Positions 1 through 50,199 are shown, counted from the stretch's first letter. The stretch: 64,000 nt of DNA from Lytechinus pictus (GCF_037042905.1 NC_087251.1:34637001-34701000), one strand, 5' to 3'. The notes: generated by a model not told the origin, from the sequence alone. Numbers and translations: made by a program.

Positions 1-1234
1 TGTTAACAATATTACTTCCGAATCAGAATGCAGCAGATGTGGAGTGCCCCAGGGTTCAATTTTAGGCCCGTTGTTATTTCTTATTTATATGAATGATATA
101 TACAATGTATCGTGTCATCTTGATTTTATTCAGTTTGCAGATGATATACCAGTGTTTTCATGTCACATACAAACCCACAGTTACTAAACGATAAATTCAA
201 TCGTGAATTGGTACTTTTAGATAAATGGTTATCTGTAAATAAACTAGTACTTGATATTAAAAAACAAATTACATGATATTTACGAATAAGCATTTAGATA
301 CTCAATTTCATGTAAATATGGGGAATAAAAAAATCTCATTAGTATCTTCATTAACATTTTTAGGGGTGACAATAGACAACAAATTAACATGGCATGAACA
401 TATTGGTATCGTCTGTAACAAAGTTTCCAAAGGAGTTGGTATTATCAACAGATTACGATTCTTGCCAAAATTCATATTGATGACTATATACAGTTCAATT
501 ATTTTACCTTATTTAAACTATTGTAATATAGCCTGGTGTAATTCAAATAGCTCATATATAAACAGACTCTTCCTATTGCAGAAAAAGGTTGTCCGTATCA
601 TTACAAAGTCCTCTTATCTTGCCCACTCGAAGCCACTTTTTTCAATTACAGATTTTGAATATTTATGATTTAAATCTCTATAATATTGGAATTTTTATGT
701 ATCTTTGTTGCAGAAATAAAATTCCCATTCAAATTTCAAAATATTTTCAATTCAATTCTGATTTTCACAATTATAATACAAGATCATCCAGCAAATATCA
801 TTTTCCCCAAACAAGAACAAACAGCTCAAAATTTTCTATTTTCTTTAAAGGTCCAGAAATTTGGAACAATATTGAAGTAATTATAAGAGAAAAACCAACA
901 TTGAACTCATTCAAAAGGAGATATAGGCACTTTTTGTTACAGCGCGATAAGAGATAGAATTTTCCTGCATGTGTATAAAGTGTAAGAGGGTGCGTGGGTG
1001 TGTGTGTGTGTTTGTCTGAGTATATACATGATTATTGTAAATTATTTACTTAGTGATTTTTTTGCTGTATTACATTGAAATGTATAATTTTATGTTTTAT
1101 GTGTACTTGTTGTTTTGTAAGGGGATAACCTAGATAAGTAATTTTACTTTTGTTATCTCCTCCACTGCATTATAAAATGCTTACTTTGTACACTTTTATT
1201 TCGATTGTGGAAATTCAATAAATTCAATTCAAAG
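1..1234 (+). pseudogene. Relic CR1/Jockey-like LINE, 3' half (reverse transcriptase C-terminus and 3' UTR)
   Basis: Conceptual translation from base 2 gives a reverse transcriptase block with CGVPQGSILGPLLF and FADD, the palm motifs of non-LTR retrotransposons. A thumb/connection region follows in another frame at 273-668 (TFLGVTIDNKLTWHEH, then ILPYLNYCNIAWC). The C-terminal tail is in a third frame to 957 (NTRSSSKYHFPQTRT). At least two frame changes and a stop interrupt the reading, so the copy is dead. A non-coding 3' UTR runs to about 1234 and ends in AATTC-type repeats, typical of CR1-like elements. The 5' part lies outside the window. Family-level assignment is by motif only. Confidence 0.85.
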
Positions 1235-1621
1235 GTATCTCATAAGGCCAAAATAAATGACGCGAGCGCGAAGCTGAAGGAATTATCATTCACTATTAGG
1301 GCTTCCACCAAACGATTGCCATGTACAAATCGTGATGGAGTTCCATTTTCCGCCCCCCCCCCCCCACCGGTGAAAACGGTGAAAAACAATGCGATAAAGC
1401 ACAATATTGACCAGGTTACTAGTTCCTGAGTGTTCTGCAAACAATAATACAGCAAAGTTCAAAATCTCGAAATGATCGAAGTTCAATAACTATTGTATGC
1501 TATTTCAGGGCACACAAGCACATGTGAACTGTGTCTACATTGCTGAGAACGAATAAATAGTTTAGGGCCTACACAGAAAGTTTTTTAAATTCTTTTCTAC
1601 TTTACTAGGAACGAGCTAAAA

Positions 1622-11193
<9,572 letters not shown>

Positions 11194-11455
11194 GATTGAG
11201 GGAAACATATTGCTGCCAACCTGGGTGTGAAACAATATAGGCCACCGTTTCATCATTGACCAGTTGTCATCACTAATGGACTGTTACGGCGACTACAAGT
11301 TGAAATTAGTAACCAAAATTACCATTAAGAATATATGAGTAGCACCCCTACTGGGCATGCTGGGAGTGGGCATCAAGCTTGAACAAAGAGCTCATTGCTT
11401 AGATAAAAGAAAATTGAATGACTTGAAAGCAACATAACCTTGTGCCCATTGCCAG

Positions 11456-11729
11456 CACTGGCGGATCCAGTGGGGGGGAGGGGGGCACAGCCGGCCCGTG
11501 CCCTCCCCCTTTGAAACTGAAGACCTTTTTTCTTGCTTGTTAATTTTTTTTCTGGAACGAAAACTGCTAAACTTTTGGTAAACATTTTTTTTTTTTTTAA
11601 TTGTTAAATTTTTTGCTGGGACGGAATCTGCTAATTTTTTTGTAAAAAACTTTTTTTTTTGCTTTTCAAATTTTTCCTCTGAAAAAATGTGCCCCCTCCC
11701 CCTTTTGGAAAATCCTGGATCCGCCCCTG
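11456..11729. mobile_element. 274-bp hAT-like non-autonomous element with perfect 8-bp target duplication
   Basis: Left terminus CACTGGCGGATCCAG and right terminus CTGGATCCGCCCCTG are inverted repeats. The element is flanked by ATTGCCAG at 11448-11455 and again at 11730-11737, an exact 8-bp duplication as made by hAT transposases. The interior is G- or C-rich near the ends and T-rich inside, with no coding capacity. It lies 263 bp after the esterase A stop codon and upstream of an AATAAA at 11751, so it may be in the 3' UTR. Confidence 0.88.
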
Positions 11730-11750
11730 ATTGCCAGTAATGACAACATT

Positions 11751-11756
11751 AATAAA
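11751..11756 (+). promoter_or_regulatory. Candidate polyadenylation signal of esterase A
   Basis: AATAAA occurs 558 bp after the stop codon at 11191-11193. It is the first one I found downstream on this strand, but no transcript evidence is available. If used, the 3' UTR would contain the 274-bp element at 11456-11729. Confidence 0.35.
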
Positions 11757-13988
11757 ATTTCGTCCTGGACTATTTAGAATTTAAATTAAAGACCCACTTG
11801 GACCCACAGATTGACAAATGGAGTTAACTTATGAATATTTTATTCTCTAATTTGCACACACCAGTTGATACTATTTGTATAGAATAAATCTCCATTGACA
11901 AATAAATTTTAATAGAGATGAATAAATAATTCAAATTTATATAAGATTTGTTTTCCCTTTTCTATGACCGAGCTCCTATGGCAGTAGGGTGAATGAAATA
12001 CTAAAAGTGTGGAGAAAAAGTACATGGGACATAAAAGGTGAAGGATTTAACTGGGAAAGAGAATGATTAAAAGAGTAAAGTTGATAATAAATGCGATATT
12101 GGTTGATGGTAAATGCCATTTCAGATTATAGTAAATGCAATATCAGTTGCATGAAAGAAAACAAAAACAAAAAAATAAAGAGTTAGGGTCTGAAACGGCC
12201 TCGTTTCCATATATTGTTTGACTTTACTATTATTAATATGTGTAAGCTCTTGAAATAACCGTCTTGTATTAAGACCGATTAAGACCATACAGCTCTCATG
12301 CGTAAAAACTGAAACTAGGCCTAAAGCAAAGTAACTTCCGAAATTAAGTCTCCATCTTCTACATTTTTGTGAAGAATATTCATCATGTTTCCTCCAAAAT
12401 TGCTTAAAGTACTGTAAAATACTTTAGAATGTGATACTGACCTGACGATTGGCAAAAACAACTTTAAAATTCAAGCAAAATTGGTCAAAATCTGACAAAA
12501 ATTTGGCAGGAGGTTATCAAGATCGCAAAGTTGCATAGAGAATGGGGTTTGTTTACAAAAGTTTGTTATCGGGGCGCTTGAGGGGCACGGTTGTTACCAG
12601 GGCGTGGTCAATCAGATTCGCGCATGGCGCCGCGCTCCTACGTAGCGCTTTTCGTTTATTGGTCATTTTTGTGTTTTTAACGCACAACCACGCCCAGTTA
12701 CGCCAGGTGAAGCGTTGTACGCAGACTGGTGGTGACAATGACATTGTGCTTTTCAAGGTCAATGTTATTGCGCCACCATTGGTTCGGTTTCGTATGAGTT
12801 CAGTAAATGTTACGTCACAATTCATTTGAAGGACTAAACTCTATGCGCATGCCTAATATGAGCTCATCTTCATGATAATATCGATGTTGATGTTCGTACC
12901 ATGCATTCTAAACCAGGGGCCCGTTCCATGATGATAACTACCATGGTAAAAATTCAGAGCTAGCTCAGCATGCATCCAATCGATTATCACAATAGTTATG
13001 GCAAAGTTACTAAAACCGTGAGTAAAACGGGTTTCATGGGACAATCCCCGGGACAATCTTACAAAGAGATGTGATAGATTCAAATCACTTCCATAATGAG
13101 ATTGATCTCCGTTTAAAGGTATTGTTTAACTTTGTGAGCAGCTGATTTAAAAAATTCTCAAACCAAGATGAAGCATGTGTACAAGTGCATGTATTAGAAC
13201 TAATAAACCCTGAAAACAACCATTATTGAGAATGAAAAGCTTAAAACTACAAGGCAAACCCCGATTTTGTAAATAGGCGTCTTATAGACGCCTAAATAGT
13301 ACACATAAGTGTATGGGATGAAATTAAGATGGTGTTTTCGGTCACTTTATATTTCAATTTTTGAAGCCCTAAATAATTATTTTCGAACGCAATTTTTTCT
13401 GGGCTTCATTTTTGTAACATATCACAGACACAGGTGACAAGTGTGACCTTCTAGCTCAGATTTTTTTAAAGTCAAACCAATGTTAACCAATCACTTTAAA
13501 TTTGTGTAGGCCTAAATAATAATAGGAATTAATGAACCTGCTCACTAACATCAAAACTTTATAAACCTACATGAAAGTTGTTCTTAACAACCTGAAATAT
13601 TAGGGAGTTTTTGCAACAACTATACGCAGACGCTTTCTGGAACGTAGATAATCTATTGTCAAAAGCCCGGTTCATGACAAAGCAGTCTTTGTCGAAAAAC
13701 GGTGAATCAAACAGAACTTTCGTCCGTGACTCTGGACAAACGACATAATTTGCAATTTTTCGTCAGCTCCGAATCTTCGGGCGATCTGCTGTCCCGATTC
13801 ACCGATTTTCGACAAAGACCTCTCAGTTGTTCATTTTCAATGCATTTATTGTGTTTTAGATTCCGTCCCCATTGCAAATGCAAAAGCGCGCTATTAACAG
13901 GAAATAAGTGCAAACGGGATTTTACGTGATTTATCTCTTAAAGATTCCTTTTTCCAAGAATAGAAACATCTACTGATCACATAATAAA
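11757..13988. other. Intergenic DNA between the convergent esterases, no gene seen
   Basis: No exon with a recognisable domain. The GC-richer stretch 12540-12830 has overlapping open frames on both strands without family resemblance. Around 12914-13055, GGGGCCCGTTCCATGATG and a degenerate right arm (TTTCATGGGACAATCCCC) look like a decayed palindromic miniature element. The rest is AT-rich and featureless to me. Confidence 0.5.
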
Positions 13989-14244
13989 CAGGGCCCTGTC
14001 TTACAAAGTGTTACGATTTATCCAATCAATCTCAATTATATGGAAATCCATCCATACCATAATTTTTTCTCCAAGAAATCTCCTTAGCAAACAAAGATAA
14101 TCGCACTGAAGCTTCAAGATAACGATGAATGTATGATTATACATTATATCTAGAAAAAGTTTTGAATACATTTGCATTTTAGATGTTGACATTTCTGGCT
14201 TTCCATAGTTGCGATTGATCGTAACTCTTTGTTAGACGGGGCCC
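13989..14244. mobile_element. Palindromic miniature element, CAGGGCCC-GTCTTACAAAG family (copy 1)
   Basis: The left end CAGGGCCCTGTCTTACAAAG followed by a TTACGATTTATCC block is mirrored by GCGATTGATCGTAACTCTTT and GTTAGACGGGGCCC. About 255 bp, no ORF. A second, cleaner copy lies at 61256-61532 in the cathepsin gene. No clear target duplication is visible. Confidence 0.75.
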
Positions 14245-14246
14245 AG

Positions 14247-16060
14247 ACCTATACTCATGGTGGGTGGGTGGGGGCACGGGACCAAGAGAAGAAAGAGAAA
14301 CGTCGTGAGAAAAGGAAAAGGGAATACTAGCATTATTTCACAATCTGAAGAAACATAATCCTTTGGGCCTATTCATTCCTCACTTTGTTCCTATCCCCCT
14401 TTAAGTGCTCATTCAGTATACGACATAGCAATATTGCACCTCATGTTCACAGAATTTCATTTAGGGGTATATTTCGATGAACATACGCACAAGTTCGTTC
14501 CACAAGGGCGATTCCAGCTCAAAACTATATACAAAGTAACCGAGTGTTCACACTTTCTACACGTGTAGAAGATTGTTATACTATCCTAAAAGAGACAAGG
14601 GAAACTCAGTGTAGTGTGGGAGCAGCACTACAGGGGAGGAGGGGGGGGGGGGGGGCAGGGGACAACAGCCCCTCTTATTTTTCAAGTAGTAAAAGTAGCA
14701 TGGTGAAAATTTAAAATAAAAAAGAGTAAAAAAGCAATTCTGGCCTACAATGAAAACAAAATCAATTGACAGATTTAAAGTATAATTTGCACACTGAAAA
14801 ACTCCCTGGACTAAACAATAAACCAACGACAAAACTAAGCTACTGATTTGTTTTTGGCGGAACAGTTGACTTTCTTAAAAGCTACAGTAGGGTAGATCTA
14901 CACTAGTAAGAAATCTTAAGTAAAATGGATATCATTTAAAGCTTTTTGAAGTAATAGATAGACTTTTTTAAAGTTGCATATTTACTCTGAAATTCATTCT
15001 CGAGAGTCACTGACTCTTGGGTCAAAATGGGTTTTTTAAAACTTGCATGGATTAACTTTTGATTTCATATGGAAAGAAAAGGAACATTTATAGAAATACA
15101 ATATTCTTTGACAATAACAGGAGAGGGGGGTAAATATGTGAAATTTTTCTGCTAGTTAGTTAATTCACAGCGTATTATATACAGTAGATTCACATTATTC
15201 ACTATATGTTACGAACTCCAATCTCCCCAAAACAACAATACATTACATTGTTATATATAAAACAATTTATAGAATACCAAGACACTTGCTCGTTTTGTAA
15301 TTTTAATGATATTTTATTTTTCATTGAAATTCCTCTATACTATAATGTAAACGGATTATTGACGATGCATATAAAAAAGTCATTAAATACAATTCGAAGA
15401 TGTGAATATATAAAAGAGATGAATTAAAGAAAAACAATAAAGTCCATATAGATCATACTATGTGAAGTAAATAAATACTGTCTAGAAAACGGTTTTGATA
15501 TTTCAATGATTTTATGGCTAATTCACTTAAAATCATGGCCATATACAGAAATTGTTCCCTACAAAATCATTTTCGAAGACATGGAAAGCGAGAGGGCAAA
15601 GTGACTGACCTTAGATACCACAAAGGCATTCTTTTAACTGAAATAGGAAAATAAGGGATGTACGTTTTCTGTAATTTGGTTTGAAAAAATACAATAAGAA
15701 ATGTAGGTGTCAAAATTTCTTGGAGGCCTACATTGCTCTCCTTTTGTCCCCTGCTTCTCTTGGCTATGCTTTTTAAATGAGTGTACATTGCACATATAAC
15801 AAACAAATAAAATCATTGTAATTGCATGCAGTTTCTATTCATTGTCTGATTATTTATAAATAAATGGAAAAATACTCACTTTACTTTGTTGATTAATCAA
15901 TTATGAATAAGAACCTTAATTATCACTATAAACAGTGATAAAAAATGATTATATATGATATTAAATGGATGTTACACATTAAATACACATAGGTGGCGAC
16001 TGTAGATACAAGATTTTGTTGACAGTATATTTCACAAATTATGTGAGAGAGCAACACTAA
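14247..16060. other. Intergenic AT-rich DNA, no gene seen
   Basis: Only a poly-G tract (about 14639-14655) and weak similarity near 15925-15965 to the family arm at 19080-19125 (TGATTATATATGATATTAAATGG). Open frames are short and carry no recognisable domain. Confidence 0.5.
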
Positions 16061-16865
16061 TACAATGTAAAAAAAATAGTTGAAATTACACAATAAAACT
16101 GTGGAAAAAATTGCCTTAATTTTTCAAGTATTTACGACTTTGTCAGTTTTAAGTAAAGTTTTCTTATTTTCTTTGCATCCATTTTACTCAAGTAAATTAT
16201 GTTATAACATCTTAATTCATTTAAGTAAAACAATCACTGAAATATTAAAAAAAAAATCAAATGGGGGAGTGGACTTTCGTGATTCGAAAGTCCGCTCCCC
16301 CATCGTCCCACTTTCAGTGGCATCATTTTCATCTTAGACTTCTTTTATCCAAATATTAGACTTCATGCATTGTCACTTACCTGTACATGAGCTAGGTACT
16401 GACATCAGGGCCGTAGCCAGAAGCATTTTGTTGGGGGGGTGTACCAGCTAAATTTGCCAACTAAATTTGGCGTGACAGCGCCAACGTGAGCACAGGGGGG
16501 GGGGGGGAGTCTGATGGGGGATGTGCCCCCCCCCCCTACAATAATCACATACCTAAAGATTTTGAATTTTTAAAAGTAAATTATTGGCATTTGGTGAATA
16601 CTTTAAGGTAAATTATACAAAGATATTTGCACTGTAAAAATAAACATTTTGGATCAAAATAGAAAGGCTAGTGTGCCGTAGTTGCTAACTTGCAGTATAA
16701 TGATATACCCTATGCATTAATAATATCAAAATAAAAGATTTGTTAATTTTTAATTGACCTTCTGTGCAAGATGTCTCAACTAAAATTTCAAGAGTGCTAC
16801 TGCTAACAGTGGCGTAACGTGGGTCGCGGCATTGGGGGGGGGACCAGCAAAAATTTTGAGTCATT

Positions 16866-17800
16866 AAGTGGGCGCGCGAAGCGCGCTCAATTGCCAGGTA
16901 TACTGACCTATAGAGACATTTTAAGGACTATGCAATTAAACGGATATGTATCTTAGTGATCAAATAATGCAAGCGCGAAGCGCGAGCTGAAAATGTTTGA
17001 TATTCAGTCCTAAAAAGGGACATTATAAGCAAAGTTTTGTAATCATGATATGTACCTGTCTCACAAAACAAACAATGCGAGCGCGAAGCGCGAGCGGAAA
17101 TTTTTTGTATAACTTGACCCTAAAAAGGGACATTTTAAGGACTATCTTTTGGAATTCAAGAAGTGCGTACGTATCTCATCATAGTCATCTAATGCGAGCG
17201 CCAATCGCTTGCTGTATTGTATTGTATTGTATTTATTTAATCACGGTAAAACTTACATTCAGTCATAACAGACTGCTTTTCAGCAAGTCCGTGAACATTA
17301 AAAACATGTAAAAGTGAGACAATACGAAAATATTCAAAAATATTACAGTAACACATAAAATAAAACATACATAATTAAAATGAAAAACAATGATAATTAA
17401 AACTACATAAAACCGCATGTACGAAAAGAAATTATAGAAATTCTCTAGCCCCCCCCCCCGGCAGATGAGTTAGAAGTCGATGGAATTAACTGATTTCATA
17501 AATAAAGAGAACTGATTTTGTTATAATTACACCTAAGCACATGAAGCACTTTTTGTGGTCATTGTAATCATGAACATGATACGTATTTTACTAATGAAAT
17601 GTTGCGGGCGAGAAGCGTGAGCTGACAATTTTTGAAATTCATACCTGAAGAGGGGCATTCTATGGCTTGTTTGTAGGAATTCACTATTTCACTAATCAAG
17701 TGATGCGAGCGCGAAGCGCGAGCTGAAAATTTGTTATAATTAGATCAGAAAAAGGGACATTTTAAGGACTGTCTTTAGGAATTTGTGCACTGCAAAAAAA
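16866..17800. repeat. Satellite-like ~105-bp units carrying GCGAGCGCGAAGCGCGAGC
   Basis: Unit starts (AATGCRAGCGCGAAGCGCGAG) are visible at 16966, 17074 and 17191, with later diverged units near 17602 and 17703, spaced about 101-117 bp. Each is followed by TGAAAATTT, then an AAAAAGGGACATTTTAAGGAC block and a GGAATTC/TACGTATCTCA block. The core can fold into a GCGC-GAA-GCGC stem-loop. Single or paired diverged units recur near 19730 and 19900 (reverse), 22556 and 22735, 46895, 47020 and 50460. Non-coding. Confidence 0.75.
17210..17500 (-). mobile_element. LINE 3' end fragment with TACAA pentamer tail
   Basis: On the minus strand the sequence ends GTGATTAAATAAATACAATAC followed by further ACAAT repeats, the short-unit tail of CR1/RTE-like LINEs. 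It interrupts one of the ~105-bp units at 17191. No protein-coding part is preserved. The inner boundary is approximate. Confidence 0.5.
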
Positions 17801-18385
17801 CGCCGGTGTTGATTTAACACCAGCCCGGTACCTATATCGGTCCACACCAATGCGAACGTAAACACAGACTGGAAATGTTTTATATTAAGGCCTTAAAAGG
17901 GGGCAGTCACTTCAAGTATATAGTCATGAAAAAAGTATATATCACTACACAAAACAATAATAACTTGTGTTTTTTTGCCAACTTCAAACTTGTAGACAAG
18001 TCTACAAGTTGTACACTTGTCTTCATGAATTTGCCAACTGCAGAGTTACCAGTTTTTTTAAGTCTTGTGTTCTGTTCTTTTCAGTTCTGAAACGGGGCAG
18101 TACTTGTACATCACTTTGTCTTGCCTCTAATTTTACGAAACTAATGTGTATGTTAAATCGTCAATAATTGTGGTATAATTTGCAAACTCTCAAGCTTGTT
18201 TATATTAGGGGAGGACCGGGGGCTTACTTTGTGCGTTATTATAGCTCCATCTGTTTTGTCCTTTGTATTTTGCTGACTAGTAGGGCTCTAAGCCTGGCTA
18301 CATGGACTTGGATTTGTCAACTGGTTGTCTTTACTCCATAAGTCGTAACCTTCTTCGAAGTTGATACCTCTATTTTTCTTTCCTT

Positions 18386-18875
<490 letters not shown>

Positions 18876-19470
18876 TCTCCCCTTCTCTCCTTTCTTTTTT
18901 TCTCTTCCTTTCTTTCCCTCTTTCTTTTTCTCCCCTATCCTCCATTTTGCCAACTGGTACATGATTTTGCCGACTGCCATGAATGTTGGGGGGGTGTCAC
19001 CCCCCCCCATACCCCCCCCCCTCTAGCTACGGCCCTGAGTCTGACATTGATATGTATACGTGATCATTTCATTCTAACAGATAAAACAGTGATGAAAAAA
19101 TGATTATATATGATATTAAATGGATACTAACATTTTCCAAAAACCTAAAAAGAAATCTGAAATTTTCTAATAAGTGACTATTTAATGTTGCTCTTTCTTT
19201 GATTGAAAAAAAAAAATAAAATAATTTGCACACCCTAATCCAAAACAATTTCAAACACAAATAGATTTGACAGTTATTTGAAATTTTATAACATGTACTT
19301 GCTCTTAATGAATATTCATGTACTATTTAAATAAGGCGTTAACTGAAAAATGTAAGTACATTTAACATGATTTTATAAGTAATAATTATATTTACCGAAT
19401 TTACCGAATTCTTGCCCGGCCCCATGCACGCCTGACTACAAACCACCACTGAATGAATCCTTGTGATGTA

Positions 19471-46542
<27,072 letters not shown>

Positions 46543-46679
46543 GTTGAAACATTGGTTTGAACACTGGTTTGATTTGCTTAGCAAGTTCGTCTTTATGCGT
46601 AGATACCCAATGCAATGAAATATTCGATAGTGACATTGCAAATATATCTCATGGACCGTTTAGCATGAGTTCATAACGC

Positions 46680-47085
46680 AGGGCCCGGGGAACGATTTTT
46701 TTCAGTGGGGGTGCTGAAATCGGCTGAAATCTCTCCTCAAAGGTGGGGGGACACAATTGAGTTTCCACTGCTATATACACACACACTAGGGCAATTTTTT
46801 GAAATTTCATGTATTTTGTCCTGAAAATTAAACACTTTGAGCAATATGTTTGTGATCCTGAACAAGATTCGTATGCAACAAAATAATAATCACTGCGAGC
46901 GCGATCAGCGCGAGCAGAAATCTTCAGTATACGTTCTCGCCTGATCGAAAAGGGACCTGTTATGAGGACTGTTTGCAGTTACCCATGAAGACGATACCTA
47001 TTCCAACAATCGAATAATGCGAGCGCGAATTTTGGGGGTGCTGAAGCACCCCCCAGCACCACCGCTTCCCAGGGCCATGTCAAAC
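46680..47085. mobile_element. Miniature element with CAGGGCCCGGGGAACG / CGCTTCCCAGGGCC ends
   Basis: Imperfect terminal inverted repeats bound about 400 bp that include GGGGGTGCTGAA on the left and TGCTGAAGCACCCCCC on the right, and two units of the GCGAGCGCG/AGCGCGAGC type (46895, 47020). It lies just upstream of esterase B's start codon (46542, minus strand), so in its presumed 5' flank. It splits a sequence whose other copy is at 47764-47850. Confidence 0.6.
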
Positions 47086-47850
47086 ATTGTTTTCTCATTG
47101 GTGTCACTTTATACCCAGGTCAAACATTCACATCCGGCCATCCGGGGCAATCATGGCTTTGTTTTTTTTTAATGCAGAGCCCTGTTGCATACACTTTGAT
47201 TCATATATTGATTAATGGCATGATTTATGTCACGATTTATGTCATATAGCATGAATCATGACATAAAAACAAATATTGACATAAAGTCGTTACATAAAGC
47301 TAATAATAACAAGAATGATTATTGTATTGATGGTTATGCATTTTTTTATTTATGCAATTTATGCATGATGACAATTGATTTAGTCTTTCTTATATTTTAT
47401 GTTTTATTGTAATTGACTGATTGAATGAAACCATTCCATTATTTAAACTGATACTATCAAGTGGATGGAGAATGAAACAAAATCCAGTCAGGATGAAGTA
47501 GAATAAAATGTTCATGTTTTTATACACGACAATATTTTTTTAATGAACCCCTCTCCGTAACTAAGTGCATATGGGGTGTGCCCCGTTTACTTCACCACCC
47601 TTTTGAATATCACTTCATTTATTGTTAGTTTTCTTTATTCTTGTTCATGGTCTAAAATTAGTGAAGAACATACAATAGAAATGATGACTGAAATTTAAAA
47701 GGGAAAAGAAAAGGGAAATATCACTGTTATCAAAATGGATAATTTACGGTCATCCCATTCTTTTTCTCATGGACCGTGAAAAAAGGAACAGTTTAGCACA
47801 AGTTCGTTACGTTGTTTTTTCATCGATATCACTTACCCAGGTCAAATATA

Positions 47851-49945
47851 CACAACAAAAAAAGTAAGTCCCCCCTAAATCAAATTACTGTAACTTTTGA
47901 ACGGAATTATTTTGAGATATGATATTCCGTAGGTGGTTTTTTACACTCATTAAGCAACTCCTGGAGAAAAATAAGATTGATCGGTTGAGTCATGCATGAG
48001 TAATTAAAGATTGAATTAAAAATGACAATTTTTGAAAGTCACAAGAGTCGTTTTTCAGATTGTGCAAATACAAAGTTGGGCAAATGTTGTCTTTAGGTTA
48101 ATTTTATGGTGTTATGCTGTTTTACTATCCATCATTTAGCCACTCCATAACACAATTTTGATATCAATGTTCATGGTTGAGTGAGCACAATGTATTGCAG
48201 GGGCAGCGGAAGCGGGGGGGGGGGGCTGGGCGGGGAGCTTCAGTCCCCCCCCCCCCCCACTTTTTTCCAAAAGCATGTAAAAAAAATTAAAAATGACCAT
48301 ACGATTGTGATTTTTTGCATGGTCAGCCCCCCCCCCCACTTTGAAAACCCTTCTCGGCCCCTGTATTGTGACGTATCATCATAGGGGTTTATGGTAGTAT
48401 CCTCTGCAACTTGTTAGATCATGTTAAAATTTGAAAATGTTGGTGGCTCCCCCGATTATAGGCCCCTCCCCCATTTTAAAATTCTGGACCCACCACTGAT
48501 TTGTCCATAAATTAAACTGATCGTAAGAAATTGTTAGGAAAAGAATACATTTATGCAGTATAAAGAGTATTCATTCCTAAGTTTTCGAATGTGCTCGCTC
48601 AACCATGAAAATGTTTAAAGTTCGGAATGTGTGTGGTGATAGAAATGATGGATGATAAAAACAATAGCAATTAAAATCTTATTTTAAACCGAATTTGCCC
48701 CCAATATTCACTTTATTACCCTTTAAAATGAGTCTGTGACATTGAAAATACCAGTTTTCCCACTTTGATGCGTGCTCACTCATCCATAAATAAACAAATC
48801 GATTTCATTTTTGCACAGAATTCTGCCCATAGGTTGATAAACATTACTGCCAAATGACATTGCTAAAGACAGCCTTGAAAAAAAGTTCCACCATATTGAA
48901 TAAGGGGTTACTTATTCTTAAACATGTGCACCCATAATGTACACAAGTCTATGAGAGACGAAGTCAAAATTTTAACCAATATGAAATGAGGGTTTGTTTC
49001 ATGGACGGTTTTTGTTACTTCTGCCAATAGTTATTTCATGAAACTTCGTACATGGCTTCAGAGTAACACTATCCAAAAGGCGCGCACACCAAAATAACCA
49101 TTCGATACTACACAGAGTGGGGCTAAGGCCTTGAACTTTCTTCTCATCTGCATAATTTTCGAATATTGTGTGCTCACTGATGCATTAAACATCGGGATTT
49201 TCATAAAAATCAAATCAAATGAACTATGCAAGGAGGTTTGTGACAGATATCCATAGTAACAAATTGCATTTTTCCAATAACGTAAAAAAGAGCTAATCGC
49301 ATTTCACATGTTCATTTAAGCGTGGATATTTAATTAAACGCCTTTGAATCATTGAAGCATGTTAATTGGTCATGAACATAACGAAAAAGTTGAGAAAAGA
49401 TCATTTTCAGTTCCCAAAATGAACCAATACTTGCCTATTATATTTGAAAATCATATTTTTTGTTTTCAATAAATGTTCATTGAACCGTGAAACGATGAAT
49501 ATTGTTGAAGAAACTCTTCCAAAAATAACTGTCATCATATTCTATCATTTTTATTGATATAAATGTGTAAAAAATCCAATTATAGCAAATTTGGACTTGT
49601 GTTTATTCAACCGTGAAATTTAGCCAAAAAAGTTGTATCGTCTTTTAGAGAGTACCTTTTACAAGCCTTCTGACTATTTTTTATGATGAGAATGTGGAAT
49701 TAGTTCCAATAAAATGGAATCAAAGTCATGATATTTGGCTTGTGACTTTTGAAAAGTGAAATTTTTGCCTTCTGACGGTGCTCACTGTTCAAAGCATGAA
49801 GTGAGATACGTCCACGTCCATAACGTTTACTCAGAGGGTAGCTTATAAAATTACCTACAGGCTCACGTAAAAATATATTAAAAACTCGCGTTGATTCGGA
49901 AATTATTGATGTTTGTTTAAGGGGGGACTTACTTTTTTTGTTGTG
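47851..49945. mobile_element. 2.1-kb non-autonomous TIR element, CACAACAAAAAAAGTAAGTC ends
   Basis: The left end CACAACAAAAAAAGTAAGTC plus CCCCC is matched in reverse complement at the right end. TATA flanks both sides (47847-47850, 49946-49949). The flanking halves join into a sequence that exists uninterrupted at about 47100-47165 (CCAGGTCAAA then TTCACATCC), an empty-site comparison that proves insertion. No transposase ORF; the interior is AT-rich with many GTGCTCACT motifs. TA/TATA targeting suggests a Tc1/mariner-type mobiliser, not certain. A 166-bp element is nested at 48198-48363. Confidence 0.85.
48198..48363. mobile_element. 166-bp miniature element with 5-bp target duplication, nested in the 2.1-kb element
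   Basis: CAGGGGCAGCGGAAGC on the left and CTTCTCGGCCCCTG on the right. TATTG flanks both sides exactly (48193-48197, 48364-48368). G and C homopolymer runs fill the ends. No coding capacity. Confidence 0.75.
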
Positions 49946-50199
49946 TATATTTCACATCCAGGACAGTCATGGCTTTGTCATTATTCCAACAGGGGTAGCT
50001 GCTCCTATTATGCTTTTCGCATTGATTTTTCATCGTACTATATATGGTATCAGCTCTAAACAAAAACGGCCTTTAAAAAAAAAATCTGTTTTGAATCAGT
50101 TGGTGTCTTTTCATTTTGGATAAATGGCGTAGCAAAGCCTTTTCAGGTGGGGTGAAGGCCCTTGATTAGACAGATATCGGATTACAACCAAGAGTAACT

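Noticed and set aside
12542-12829. Overlapping 90-95 codon ORFs on both strands in a GC-richer patch
   Set aside because: No recognisable domain and no splice-compatible neighbours; likely chance or repeat debris.
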